Of a stretch of DNA of 41,364 bases, positions 23,490 to 31,866 are shown one piece after another; the first letter of the stretch is position 1, and each line of letters starts with the position of its first letter. This DNA comes from PFL35 sp041550515. GTDB taxonomy: Archaea > Thermoplasmatota > E2 > DHVEG-1. The position numbers and the translations under genes were made by a program. The stretch lies in assembly GCA_041550515.1 (NCBI GenBank), contig JBFEOQ010000008.1, positions 1 to 41,364 on the forward strand, given 5' to 3'. The notes under the pieces are model-generated. The model searched no databases. It was not told the origin of the DNA and saw only the letters and a program-made list of their open reading frames with translations.

Positions 23490-25118
23490 ATGAATAAAAA
23501 AATATTAACATTACTAATAGTATTTTTATTATGTATCTTATGCATACAAAATATAGGTATTGCATCCTTATGTAATATAAATATATCAAGAGAGAATATT
23601 AAAATTAATTCTAACTCAAATCTTCCTTCAGAATTCAGCTGGCGTAATATTAATGGTGTTGATTTCACAACCCCTGTTAGAAACCAAAAACGACTTCCTA
23701 GCTGTGAAACTTTTGCTATTGTTGCAGCTGTTGAAACAATGGTTCAATATAAAGTTGGATATCCCTTTGGATGTGACCTATCAGAAGCTCATCTTTATTT
23801 TTTTAGTGGAGGAAATACTGATTGGGGTTCTTTTCCTGAGAATGATACAAATTTTTTAAAAGAATTTGGTGTGCCTGATGAAGCATGCTGGAAATATCCC
23901 AGCGATAATTTTCAATATCCATTGAATACTACGTCTCCAGATTGGCAGAATAGAACAGTTAAAATAAAAGACTGGTATTATTTACCAGAGGATATCAATG
24001 AAATTAAATCAGCATTAGTTAATAACGGACCAGTTCCAACCTACTTCCAAGTTTTTGAGGATTTTTTATACTATAAAGATGGAATTTATCAACATCGATG
24101 GGGAAGATACAAAGGCATTCATTATGTATGCATTGTTGGATATAATGATGATCCAGGTTATTGGATATGTAAAAATAGCTGGGGTGTCAATTACTCCAAT
24201 GAAGGATGGTTTAATATTGCGTATGGTGAATGTAGTATCGAGAAAAAATCATTTTATCTAGAAGAGGTTTATGGTCAATTTCCAATACTTTATGTTGATA
24301 ATGATAATACAGCTGGTCCATGGGATGGTTCTACCACATATCCCTATAAAACTGTTCAGGATGGAATCAATAATGCATTTGAAGGATGGACAATTCATGT
24401 ACAAGATGGGATATATTCTGAACATGTAATCATAAATAAAACGGTCAATCTAGATGGTGAAAACAAAGAAACGACAATTATTGATGGGGACAATGATGGT
24501 CATGTTATCATTATTGCTAGTCCAAATGTAAGAGTTTCTGGATTAACTATTCAAAATAGTGGAACAAAACCTTTTAATGCAGGTATTAAAACCTTATCAT
24601 TGTATTCTAATGCAATATTTAAAAATAACATTATTAAGAATAATGAATTGGGAATTTTTTTAAATTATGCGTATACCAATGATTATGGAAAATATTCCTG
24701 GAATATTGTAAATAATAATATTGTTGAGGACAACACTATAGGACTTTATATACACTGGTCAGAAAACAATGAAATTTCTGGTAATTTATTTAGAAATAAT
24801 GTTGAAGATGGTATTCAAATGGAATCATCAAGATTTTCTATCATTGAGAATAATATTTTTCAGGAAAATCATAGATTTGGATTGTATTTAAAAGCTGCAT
24901 CAAATAAAAACATTATACGTTATAACGATTTTATTGATAATGGCAATCATGTGTATTTTCAGGGGTCACTGTTAAATAAGTGGAAAGGTAATTACTGGAG
25001 TGGTTCCCGTTGGAGGTTTATTAAACCTATTAGAGGACAGTTAGATATCTATGATCTCCCATGGATTGATTTTGACTTTTTACCCTCAAAAATTAGAATC
25101 AATGAAATAGATTATTAA
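23490..25118 (+). CDS. Secreted papain-like (C1) peptidase fused to a beta-helix
   Basis: A signal peptide (about 1-27) is followed by a C1A-type peptidase: Gln66 and Cys72 in VRNQKRLPSCETFA, His211 in GIHYVCIVGY and Asn229 in CKNSWG, the complete papain set. From about residue 265 a right-handed beta-helix begins with LYVDNDNTAGPWDGSTTYPY and runs to about 510 (PNVRVSGLTIQNSGTK and NNIVEDNTIGLYIHW are repeat turns). No obvious propeptide of the papain type is present. The helix probably attaches the peptidase to a cell surface or polymer. GAGG precedes the ATG. Confidence 0.9.
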   Translation: MNKKILTLLIVFLLCILCIQNIGIASLCNINISRENIKINSNSNLPSEFSWRNINGVDFTTPVRNQKRLPSCETFAIVAAVETMVQYKVGYPFGCDLSEAHLYFFSGGNTDWGSFPENDTNFLKEFGVPDEACWKYPSDNFQYPLNTTSPDWQNRTVKIKDWYYLPEDINEIKSALVNNGPVPTYFQVFEDFLYYKDGIYQHRWGRYKGIHYVCIVGYNDDPGYWICKNSWGVNYSNEGWFNIAYGECSIEKKSFYLEEVYGQFPILYVDNDNTAGPWDGSTTYPYKTVQDGINNAFEGWTIHVQDGIYSEHVIINKTVNLDGENKETTIIDGDNDGHVIIIASPNVRVSGLTIQNSGTKPFNAGIKTLSLYSNAIFKNNIIKNNELGIFLNYAYTNDYGKYSWNIVNNNIVEDNTIGLYIHWSENNEISGNLFRNNVEDGIQMESSRFSIIENNIFQENHRFGLYLKAASNKNIIRYNDFIDNGNHVYFQGSLLNKWKGNYWSGSRWRFIKPIRGQLDIYDLPWIDFDFLPSKIRINEIDY

Positions 25119-25210
25119 TTAAAATTTTAATAAGTTTTAACTATTGGTTTAAAAATTAGTTGTAGTTCTATAAATTAAAAAATTTGGGGGGTTTTTAGAT
25201 AAAAAAAAAT

Positions 25211-25293
25211 TATGATATACAGTGGTTTTACTAATATATAATAGTTATGAAAAGTATGATATACAGTTTTTTTGCACCTATATAAAAGTTATG
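25211..25293 (+). repeat. Tandem 39-base repeat upstream of a small ORF
   Basis: Two copies of a 39-base unit (25211-25249 and 25255-25293) agree at 32 of 39 positions with five bases between them. Both begin TATGATATACAGT and end AGTTATG with TATATA in between. The array lies ahead of the 38-residue membrane peptide gene. It may be a double operator or duplicated promoter element. Confidence 0.65.
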
Positions 25294-25348
25294 CCATTTT
25301 GACATTATAACAAGAAAACTTTAAATATAAAGTAAGAGAGAATATAAC

Positions 25349-25465
25349 ATGTCAACTTATGACAATATATGGAAGGTGAGAAAAAAAATGGATCAAATTT
25401 ATGTGGGAGCTGCCGTAACTGCAACAGTAGCTGTAGCTACCTGGATGATATCTTCATTAATTTAA
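25349..25465 (+). CDS. Single-span membrane peptide (38 aa)
   Basis: ATG 25349 opens a 38-residue frame: a polar, basic first half (YDNIWKVRKKMDQ) and an Ala/Val-rich span (YVGAAVTATVAVATWMISSLI) at the C terminus. The codons are markedly more GC-rich in the span than the flanks. TTAAATATA at 25321-25329 lies about 24 bases ahead, so a leaderless transcript is plausible; an internal ATG at 25388 has GGTGAG before it and could make a shorter 25-residue form. Neighbours are the C1 peptidase gene and the convergent Lrp-type gene. Function unknown. Confidence 0.55.
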   Translation: MSTYDNIWKVRKKMDQIYVGAAVTATVAVATWMISSLI

Positions 25466-25506
25466 AATCAACAAAAACTCTAATATTTAATTTTTATTAA
25501 TCTTTA

Positions 25507-26487
25507 TTAACTCTTAAAAAGCAAGGGGAGACATCTAATTTTATAAAATTTTTCAGCAATAAAAAAAGATTGTTTTTTAATAGCACCTGAAAACTTTGAA
25601 TTTATTTCATCAAGAATTTTTAATAATTCATCCAAATCTTTTACAACAAATTCAGGTTCTAAATCAGCCCAACCAATTGCAAAATTCATAAATTCAATAT
25701 ATTTTTTATTATTAAGATAGTTTAAAATTGGTTGTTTTAATTTATGTTCCTTTAAATATATATCAACCTTGAATTTTTGAAGATTTAACTTTAAAAGATT
25801 GATATCTACTCTAAAAGCTTTTATAACTCCAGATTTTATAAGATTGTTTATCCTATAACTTACAGATTGGGATGAACAATTTAGTTTTTCAGCTAAATCA
25901 ATTAATGGAATTCTTGCATTAACTGCTAATTCATTAATAATTATATAATCAACTTCATCTATTTCAATAGAATCTCTTCCACATTTCATCTTTAACATTT
26001 GATTATTATCTTCAATTTTCTCATCTGGCAGTAAGTATGATTTCTTATATACTATGGATTGTGCATATATTGAAATAGCATATTTTTCAAAATATTCTTC
26101 ATATTCATCCATTGTTTTATCCCAGAATCTGTAAAATTCGAAAATATCTTTTACCCAAACAACAACATCTAAATCTATCTCACTTTTTACTGTGGCAACT
26201 ATCCAAGAGTTTTCATAGTCAACAAAATATTTTATAATTTTTTCTTTTATTTCAGAAGTCACATATTGAAAGTTTATATATATCCTAAAAACATCATAAC
26301 CTAACCTAAATGTATCAATAATTGTATAAAACGAATTAATAACACCTTCATCTTGCATCTTTTTTATTCTATAAGCAACTACATCCCGTCCAAGACCAAC
26401 TTTTTTACCAATTTGATTATTTGACTGTCTACAATCTAAATCAAGTTGATATAAAATCTTTCTATCTTTAAGATCTAATTTAATCAT
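25507..26487 (-). CDS. Duplicated Lrp/AsnC-type transcription regulator
   Basis: A 326-residue protein made of two Lrp-like halves. Half one: HTH in LDLKDRKILYQLDLDCRQSN to GVINSFYTIID (about 3-60), then a RAM-like ligand domain (about 65-150). Half two: HTH in IDEVDYIIINELAVNARIPL to GVIKAFRVDIN (about 176-235), then a second RAM-like region to the end. Normal Lrp proteins have one half. The effector is probably an amino acid or small metabolite. It is divergent from the radical SAM gene with 92 bases between, and a TATA-like AAAATATATG (minus strand, about 26511-26520) lies about 28 bases ahead of its start. Confidence 0.85.
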   Translation of the reverse strand: MIKLDLKDRKILYQLDLDCRQSNNQIGKKVGLGRDVVAYRIKKMQDEGVINSFYTIIDTFRLGYDVFRIYINFQYVTSEIKEKIIKYFVDYENSWIVATVKSEIDLDVVVWVKDIFEFYRFWDKTMDEYEEYFEKYAISIYAQSIVYKKSYLLPDEKIEDNNQMLKMKCGRDSIEIDEVDYIIINELAVNARIPLIDLAEKLNCSSQSVSYRINNLIKSGVIKAFRVDINLLKLNLQKFKVDIYLKEHKLKQPILNYLNNKKYIEFMNFAIGWADLEPEFVVKDLDELLKILDEINSKFSGAIKKQSFFIAEKFYKIRCLPLLFKS

Positions 26488-26579
26488 TTTCTACAAATAT
26501 GTAAAAATAATCATATATTTTAGAATTATGGAATCATTTAGTTAAATATTTAAGTCAATAATCTATTTTTAAATATAAG
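26488..26579. promoter_or_regulatory. Divergent promoter region, Lrp-type regulator / radical SAM
   Basis: This 92-base interval contains a TATA-like box for each gene. For the radical SAM gene, TTAAATATTTAA (26542-26553) is a perfect 12-base palindrome about 32 bases ahead of ATG 26580. For the regulator, AAAATATATG lies on the minus strand. An imperfect dyad ACAAATATGT sits at 26493-26502. This arrangement suits autoregulation plus control of the divergent gene. Confidence 0.45.
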
Positions 26580-28502
26580 ATGGAGATGCATAAAGATAAT
26601 AAAAGTATTTTAATAATTTCAACTCCTTTTGCTGAAACTAGTATCCCATCTATACAAATAGCATTATTAGAATCTTATCTAAATAGTAGAAGTATAAATA
26701 TTAAAACAAAAAATTTTTATCTTGATGCTGCTGAAATCTATGGTTTAGATAACTATAATTATTTAATAAACAGTCCAAATGATCCATATGTAGCACAGAT
26801 GGTTTTTTCTAAGTATTTGTTTCCAATTCATTGGAATAAAAACCGTGATAAATTTAGATATTTTTACGAAAATATAATAGGTTATAAAAAAGAATTCTTA
26901 GAAAATTTTTCTTTTGAAAGATATATCAAACAATCTAATTTTTTTTTGAAACATGCTTTAGAATCCGTTGATTATAATTGTTATGATATAATCGGATTTT
27001 CTTTAAACTATGGTCAATTTTTACCATCACTTGCTCTTTCAAAAAAAATAAAAGAAAGACATCCAAATAAAACTATAGTTATGGGTGGAAGTTCGACTAT
27101 TAACGAGTTGGGTAAAAAAATTTTAAAAAATTTTGAATGGATTGATTTTATAATATCGGGTGAAGGAGAAGAAGCTCTATTCTTACTTTCCTCTAATTTT
27201 AGAAATTATGAAAAAATTCCAGGTTTGATTTACAGAAAAAACAAAGATGTAATTTGGAATATTAATAATAATTTCATAAATCTAGATTTTTTACCATTTC
27301 TTGATTTTAAATCTTATTATCAGGATTTAAATAATGTATCAGATGAAATACAACAATATTTCAAACTTTACGGAAGACTCCCAATCGAACTTTCCAGGGG
27401 TTGTTGGTGGAATAATTGTAGTTTCTGTAATATATGTGCATATAATAAAAAATATAGAGAAAAATCAATTAATAGATTTGTTGAAGAGCTTGTTTTTTTA
27501 TCAGATAAATATAAGATTCTAGAATTTCAAATAATTGGAAATACCTTACCAATTAATGATTTCAAAAAATTATGTAAAAATATTATACAAATAGGTAAGG
27601 ATTTTAATTTATGTATAGAATCAAGAGCAGGTAGATTAAAATTTAATGATTATAGTTTATTAAAACAAGCAGGCTTTAAACATATTCAGACAGGTATTGA
27701 GACTCTTAGTTCAAATTATCTAAAAAAGATGAATAAAGGGACAAAAATAATTGATAATTTAGCTGCTTTAAAATACTGCAAAGAAAACCATATAAAAAAT
27801 TCTTATAACTTTATAATCCATTATCCAAACGAAGAAAAAATTGATTTTGATGAAACACAAAAAAATATTAGCCTTCTACAAAAATATATAGAACCACCAA
27901 ATATTAGTAAATATGTAGTAACATTTCAAAGTCCAATCTATAATAACCTAGAAAAATATAATATTAAAAATCTAGAATCTACTGTAATTGATACAATAAT
28001 GTACCCAAAAAAAATCAGAGATGAAAACATATCCTTTTTTTATTCTTTCAAAAGAAAACAAGAAATCAAAGAAAATCCATGGAAACAGCTTATTAATAAT
28101 TGGAAGAACACCTATAATCAACAAAAAATATTTGTTTTAAAAAAAAATACAGATTTAGAAAAATTAGTTTTTTATTTTATTGACGGCGTGAATTTTATAA
28201 AAATATATGATAAAAGGATTAACAATAATGCAATGATATATATTTTAAATAAAGACGAAAGAAAAATATTTTTGGAGTGTAAGGATATAAAATCTTTATC
28301 TGAATTAAAAGAAAATCTAAAAGATATAAATGCATGCGATTTAGAGAAAATACTCGAGAGTTTTGTTAGAGTGGGTATACTATATAAAGAAAATGAATTA
28401 TTTTTAGCTTTACCTATTAGCTATCACCAATATTATAATAATAAATCTATTAAAAATGATATTAATATCGAGCAAATTAGAGCATATATAGACAACTTGT
28501 AA
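26580..28502 (+). CDS. B12-binding radical SAM enzyme, RiPP-maturation-like
   Basis: The 640-residue enzyme has an N-terminal cobalamin-binding-like half (STPFAETSIPSIQIALLESYL at 14-34; DIIGFSLNYGQFLPSLALS near 138; VMGGSSTINELG near 168; ISGEGEEAL near 192). A radical SAM core follows with LSRGCWWNNCSFCNIC: Cys275, Cys280 and Cys283 as cluster ligands (C-x4-C-x2-C). RGCWW with the upstream PIE resembles ribosomal-peptide maturation radical SAM protein 1 and related B12-dependent methyltransferases. The C-terminal 100 residues (LEKILESFVRVGILYKENELFLA) look like a small winged-helix or peptide-binding module. The peptide substrate is not proven. Confidence 0.82.
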   Translation: MEMHKDNKSILIISTPFAETSIPSIQIALLESYLNSRSINIKTKNFYLDAAEIYGLDNYNYLINSPNDPYVAQMVFSKYLFPIHWNKNRDKFRYFYENIIGYKKEFLENFSFERYIKQSNFFLKHALESVDYNCYDIIGFSLNYGQFLPSLALSKKIKERHPNKTIVMGGSSTINELGKKILKNFEWIDFIISGEGEEALFLLSSNFRNYEKIPGLIYRKNKDVIWNINNNFINLDFLPFLDFKSYYQDLNNVSDEIQQYFKLYGRLPIELSRGCWWNNCSFCNICAYNKKYREKSINRFVEELVFLSDKYKILEFQIIGNTLPINDFKKLCKNIIQIGKDFNLCIESRAGRLKFNDYSLLKQAGFKHIQTGIETLSSNYLKKMNKGTKIIDNLAALKYCKENHIKNSYNFIIHYPNEEKIDFDETQKNISLLQKYIEPPNISKYVVTFQSPIYNNLEKYNIKNLESTVIDTIMYPKKIRDENISFFYSFKRKQEIKENPWKQLINNWKNTYNQQKIFVLKKNTDLEKLVFYFIDGVNFIKIYDKRINNNAMIYILNKDERKIFLECKDIKSLSELKENLKDINACDLEKILESFVRVGILYKENELFLALPISYHQYYNNKSIKNDINIEQIRAYIDNL

Positions 28503-28630
28503 AAAACAATATTTATTAATAATTCCTACAAAAATAAATAAAAAATACAATTTTTAGAATTTTGTAGGATTTTCCCCGAATAGGGTTTTATGTTCTATAT
28601 ATAAATTATTATTTTTAGGGTGAAGAAAAG

Positions 28631-28819
28631 ATGATTGAAACAAATTACCAAAAAAAAGGAGAATTCCTTTTTAATAATTACATATCCAATTGCATATCTA
28701 CATGCGAAAAAGGTATTTATTCATACATTTTTTGTCACAACATAATAATGAATAAATTAAAAGTATTGGAGGAGGAAATATTAACACCGCAAATTAATAA
28801 TAGAGGAGGGATGAAGTAA
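28631..28819 (+). CDS. Small Cys-containing protein (62 aa)
   Basis: ATG 28631 is preceded by AGGGTGA (28618-28624) and a TATA-like TATATATAAA at 28596-28605. The 62 residues include NCISTCEKGIYSYIFCHN with Cys21, Cys25, Cys35 and His36, then an amphipathic KLKVLEEEILTPQ. It ends one base before the next ATG. It could be a metal- or cluster-binding small protein tied to the downstream reductase, or a peptide substrate of the upstream radical SAM enzyme; neither is established. It is the only small gene immediately after that enzyme. Confidence 0.6.
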   Translation: MIETNYQKKGEFLFNNYISNCISTCEKGIYSYIFCHNIIMNKLKVLEEEILTPQINNRGGMK

Positions 28820-28820
28820 A

Positions 28821-29426
28821 ATGTACTTTTTATTATTTATCTATACTCTATTAGGTGCGGGAATTAAATATATAGATGATGCTTTTGATAAAAAAATATT
28901 CAATAAGAAAATAGCATTAATACTTGCACCAATTCTAGGTATTATTGGTGCATATGCAATGATAATAGATCCAGTATCAGCAACAATACTTCTTGCAGTA
29001 CTTGTAGGGGTTTTAATAAAAGGAAAAGTCGATAATTTGGCGTTCATAATCGGATTTATAACAGTAATCGCACTGGTTATACTTACCGGGGTACAATTTT
29101 TAACAATTCCACTAATACTTCTCTCTGCAGCAGCAGTACTTGACGAAATTGGTAATGATTACATTGACAGTAAAAGAAGCAGCTTAAATTCAAAAAAACC
29201 AACACATATTTTTGGAAAAATCTTCCTTGGACAAAGATGGATAATGAAAATGTCAATAATATTCTTGGTAATAATGAATATGATACCCTTACTATTCATA
29301 TTCGCTATGCTACTATTTGATTATTCATATTTAATAGTAAACGCATACAGTCAAATAAAAGAAGAAATGACATGTGCATCAATGTCTAATAAAATCATTA
29401 GTACCATTGGATACATATTTAAATAA
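28821..29426 (+). CDS. Multi-pass membrane protein next to the reductase
   Basis: The 201-residue protein has about five membrane segments (around 1-15, 31-47, 50-67, 76-100, 141-170) separated by short charged loops. IKYIDDAFDKKIFNKK after the first span and LDEIGNDYIDSKRS after the fourth are Asp-rich, which recalls but does not match prenyltransferase motifs. GAGGAGGG lies 10 bases before the ATG. It starts one base after the 62-residue gene and is followed 28 bases later by the geranylgeranyl-reductase-type gene, so a role in lipid or isoprenoid metabolism is a reasonable inference. Confidence 0.7.
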   Translation: MYFLLFIYTLLGAGIKYIDDAFDKKIFNKKIALILAPILGIIGAYAMIIDPVSATILLAVLVGVLIKGKVDNLAFIIGFITVIALVILTGVQFLTIPLILLSAAAVLDEIGNDYIDSKRSSLNSKKPTHIFGKIFLGQRWIMKMSIIFLVIMNMIPLLFIFAMLLFDYSYLIVNAYSQIKEEMTCASMSNKIISTIGYIFK

Positions 29427-29454
29427 AACATCTCACAATATCTTTTTTTAATTT

Positions 29455-30666
29455 ATGATAACCGAATGTGATGTATTAGTAGTTGGAGGTGGACCCGCAG
29501 GAAGTAGTGCTGCTCGAGCCGCTGCAAAAAATGGTGCAAAAACAATTTTAATTGAAAAACAAAAGATAATATCTAATGTTTCATGTGCTGAAGGCATAGG
29601 ATCATATCTTTTTCCTCTTTTACCTTTTAAGATTCCGAAAAATCAATTAATATGGCCAATAAAAGGAATAATCTTTTCAGATGGAGAAACAGAAATTATT
29701 CAAAAAGGTACTTTTTATAAAGCATGGTCAATAGATCGTGAAAAATTTGATAATTGGCTACTAAACATTGCAGAAAAAAATGGTGCAAAAATAATGATGA
29801 ATACAGAATTTAAAGATTTACATCTTAACAATGACAGTAATGTTCAAAAAGTAATTGTAAAAAAAGATAACAAAGAATTAGTCATAAAACCAAAAACAAT
29901 TATTGCAGCAGATGGTGTTGAATCTAAAATTGCCGAAAAATTAGGAATTTTAAAAAAAACGAATGATAGTATTGGAAATGTTTATAGCTGGGAAATGAAA
30001 AATCTAAATTTAAAACATTTATATTATGAACAAATGTTTTTTGGAGACTTTGCACCAAGAGCTTATGGTTATATATTTCCAAAATCAAAAAATATCGCAA
30101 ATATAGGAGTAGGTACTACAAAGGATGATAGAGGACTAGAAGAAAAATTTAATATTTTTCTACAAGATTTTATTCATGATCAGACAAAAAGAGGAATTAA
30201 AACAATCGATCGCTCAGGAAAAGCACCAGTTAAAAAAATGATTAATAAAATAAATTATGGAAATGTGTTATTTGCTGGTGATGCTGCTAATCATAATTTC
30301 AAACCATATGTTGAAGGTATATTACCCTCAATAATATGTGGTGATATTGCAGGTAAAAACGCTCAAAAAAATAATAATAAATATGAAGAAAAAATAAAAA
30401 AGAAACTAGGGAAACTATTTCAGGATTCAGATAGATTATTAGAAAAACTTTTTGAAATTGATAAATATGAAAATAGAAAAAAAAATCTACTAAGTATTTA
30501 TTTGTTTGCCTTTTTAAATGGCGAAATTATTCATGAGTTATCTAATGAAAGTATTGAAATAATAAAAAACGAATTATTTAAGAAAAGTCGCGAAGTTAAT
30601 AGTTTCATTACTATGCTTAAATTTACCATGTGGTATACTAAAATCCTCGCCACCCGTCGCAATTAA
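29455..30666 (+). CDS. Geranylgeranyl reductase family FAD protein
   Basis: A 403-residue flavoprotein of the archaeal digeranylgeranylglycerophospholipid-reductase family, which saturates the isoprenoid chains of membrane lipids. VLVVGGGPAGSSAAR (8-22) is the dinucleotide-binding motif, VSCAEGIG near 43 is the family CxxGxG-like block, AADGVESKIAEKLG is the second FAD motif and LFAGDAANHNFKPYVEGI the third. The redox partner is unknown; the preceding Cys-containing small protein is one candidate. Its last 93 bases overlap, tail to tail, the coding end of the FIST-domain gene. Confidence 0.92.
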   Translation: MITECDVLVVGGGPAGSSAARAAAKNGAKTILIEKQKIISNVSCAEGIGSYLFPLLPFKIPKNQLIWPIKGIIFSDGETEIIQKGTFYKAWSIDREKFDNWLLNIAEKNGAKIMMNTEFKDLHLNNDSNVQKVIVKKDNKELVIKPKTIIAADGVESKIAEKLGILKKTNDSIGNVYSWEMKNLNLKHLYYEQMFFGDFAPRAYGYIFPKSKNIANIGVGTTKDDRGLEEKFNIFLQDFIHDQTKRGIKTIDRSGKAPVKKMINKINYGNVLFAGDAANHNFKPYVEGILPSIICGDIAGKNAQKNNNKYEEKIKKKLGKLFQDSDRLLEKLFEIDKYENRKKNLLSIYLFAFLNGEIIHELSNESIEIIKNELFKKSREVNSFITMLKFTMWYTKILATRRN

Positions 30667-31848
30667 AAGAAATGGAGAATTATTATACCCTTCTTCAATT
30701 ATTTTTTTTACCCTGAAAAAATCAATACCAAGTGCTTCTAATAATGCTGAACAATAAATTATGATACTAAAATTAATATTTCCTTTATTTTTAATATTAA
30801 TTAAATTTTTATTTAATACATTAATTAAAATCTTACTTGAAGATTGACCAATAAATAATTTATCAGATTTTATATCAAAACCACATATTATCGAGTTACC
30901 AACAATACCTCCAATAACCTCAGGATATATTTCCTCATTTTCTTCAAAAATAAGAGGATAAAAAAAGGTTCTACGAAATAATCTTTCATCCATTAATGAA
31001 TCAGGCCATTTTAGATATTTAAAAAAAGTTTCGGTAGCAGGTTTACCATCAATTTTATTTATTATACATTTTTCATCACTTGTTGTAATATTAAATACCA
31101 AATCAGTTTTTTCAACAGCAACTTGAGAATCTATAATAATATTTAAATCAGTTTCAATAGAAATACCTATAACTGAATTGGTAAAAATATTATCATTAAA
31201 AAATTGATAATTTTTTTCAAGTTTATTATCATCAATAGAAGATCCGCCAATAATTTTATATTCAGGTAGATTCTCAGCAATTTTTTCAAGAATTCTATCT
31301 TCCCTTCCAAGACCTTTATCAGATATTTTTGGGGATGACTTTAACAGTTTTGAAACCATTAAACCAGATATTTTTGATTTATATACTCTTTTTACACCAG
31401 TTCCAGTTAAAGACGGTACTTTTGTACCAGATGTTAGTATAAAAAGAAATTTTTCAGGTGAATCCAAATGGCTTTCATTATCTTTAATCATTTTAATAAA
31501 TTCGAGAGCAGCTTTTTCTGGATTTTTTTTTGTATCATGACCAATTCCAATATTAACTTTAATATTTGAGTAATCAACTGCTAATACTGTTACACCTCTT
31601 GTGTAACTACCTTCATTAGTCATAAAACCTGCAACTGTACCACCAATTAATGGGGCATCTGGAAAACAAGATCTAATTCCACCAAGAATCTTCTTAAATT
31701 CTTTTTCATAATGTATTGTTGAAAAAAGCAAAATAAATTTTGGCAAAGAAATATTCTTTTTTATTTTTTCAATTAATTCGCTTGCTACTTTATCTCCATC
31801 CCACTTCCTTGAAATTTCTACACTTATTTTAAATTCTTCATCCCTCAT
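30574..31848 (-). CDS. FIST-domain sensor protein
   Basis: A 424-residue cytoplasmic protein with FIST N and C domains, which are thought to bind small ligands such as amino acids in signal transduction. FIST-N shows LLFSTIHYEKEFKKILGGIR, APLIGGTVAGFMTNEG and GVTVLAVDYSNIKVNIGIG. FIST-C shows NKIDGKPATETFFKYL and ends in PFLLIATGGEDF followed by KHSNETINFATFL, equivalent to the family's GE...fHNxT ending. No membrane span or output domain is present. It lies 18 bases after a roadblock-like gene on the same strand; the two are probably one signalling unit. Confidence 0.85.
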   Translation of the reverse strand: MRDEEFKISVEISRKWDGDKVASELIEKIKKNISLPKFILLFSTIHYEKEFKKILGGIRSCFPDAPLIGGTVAGFMTNEGSYTRGVTVLAVDYSNIKVNIGIGHDTKKNPEKAALEFIKMIKDNESHLDSPEKFLFILTSGTKVPSLTGTGVKRVYKSKISGLMVSKLLKSSPKISDKGLGREDRILEKIAENLPEYKIIGGSSIDDNKLEKNYQFFNDNIFTNSVIGISIETDLNIIIDSQVAVEKTDLVFNITTSDEKCIINKIDGKPATETFFKYLKWPDSLMDERLFRRTFFYPLIFEENEEIYPEVIGGIVGNSIICGFDIKSDKLFIGQSSSKILINVLNKNLINIKNKGNINFSIIIYCSALLEALGIDFFRVKKIIEEGYNNSPFLLIATGGEDFSIPHGKFKHSNETINFATFLK

Positions 31849-31866
31849 AATTAATCAACCTATACT

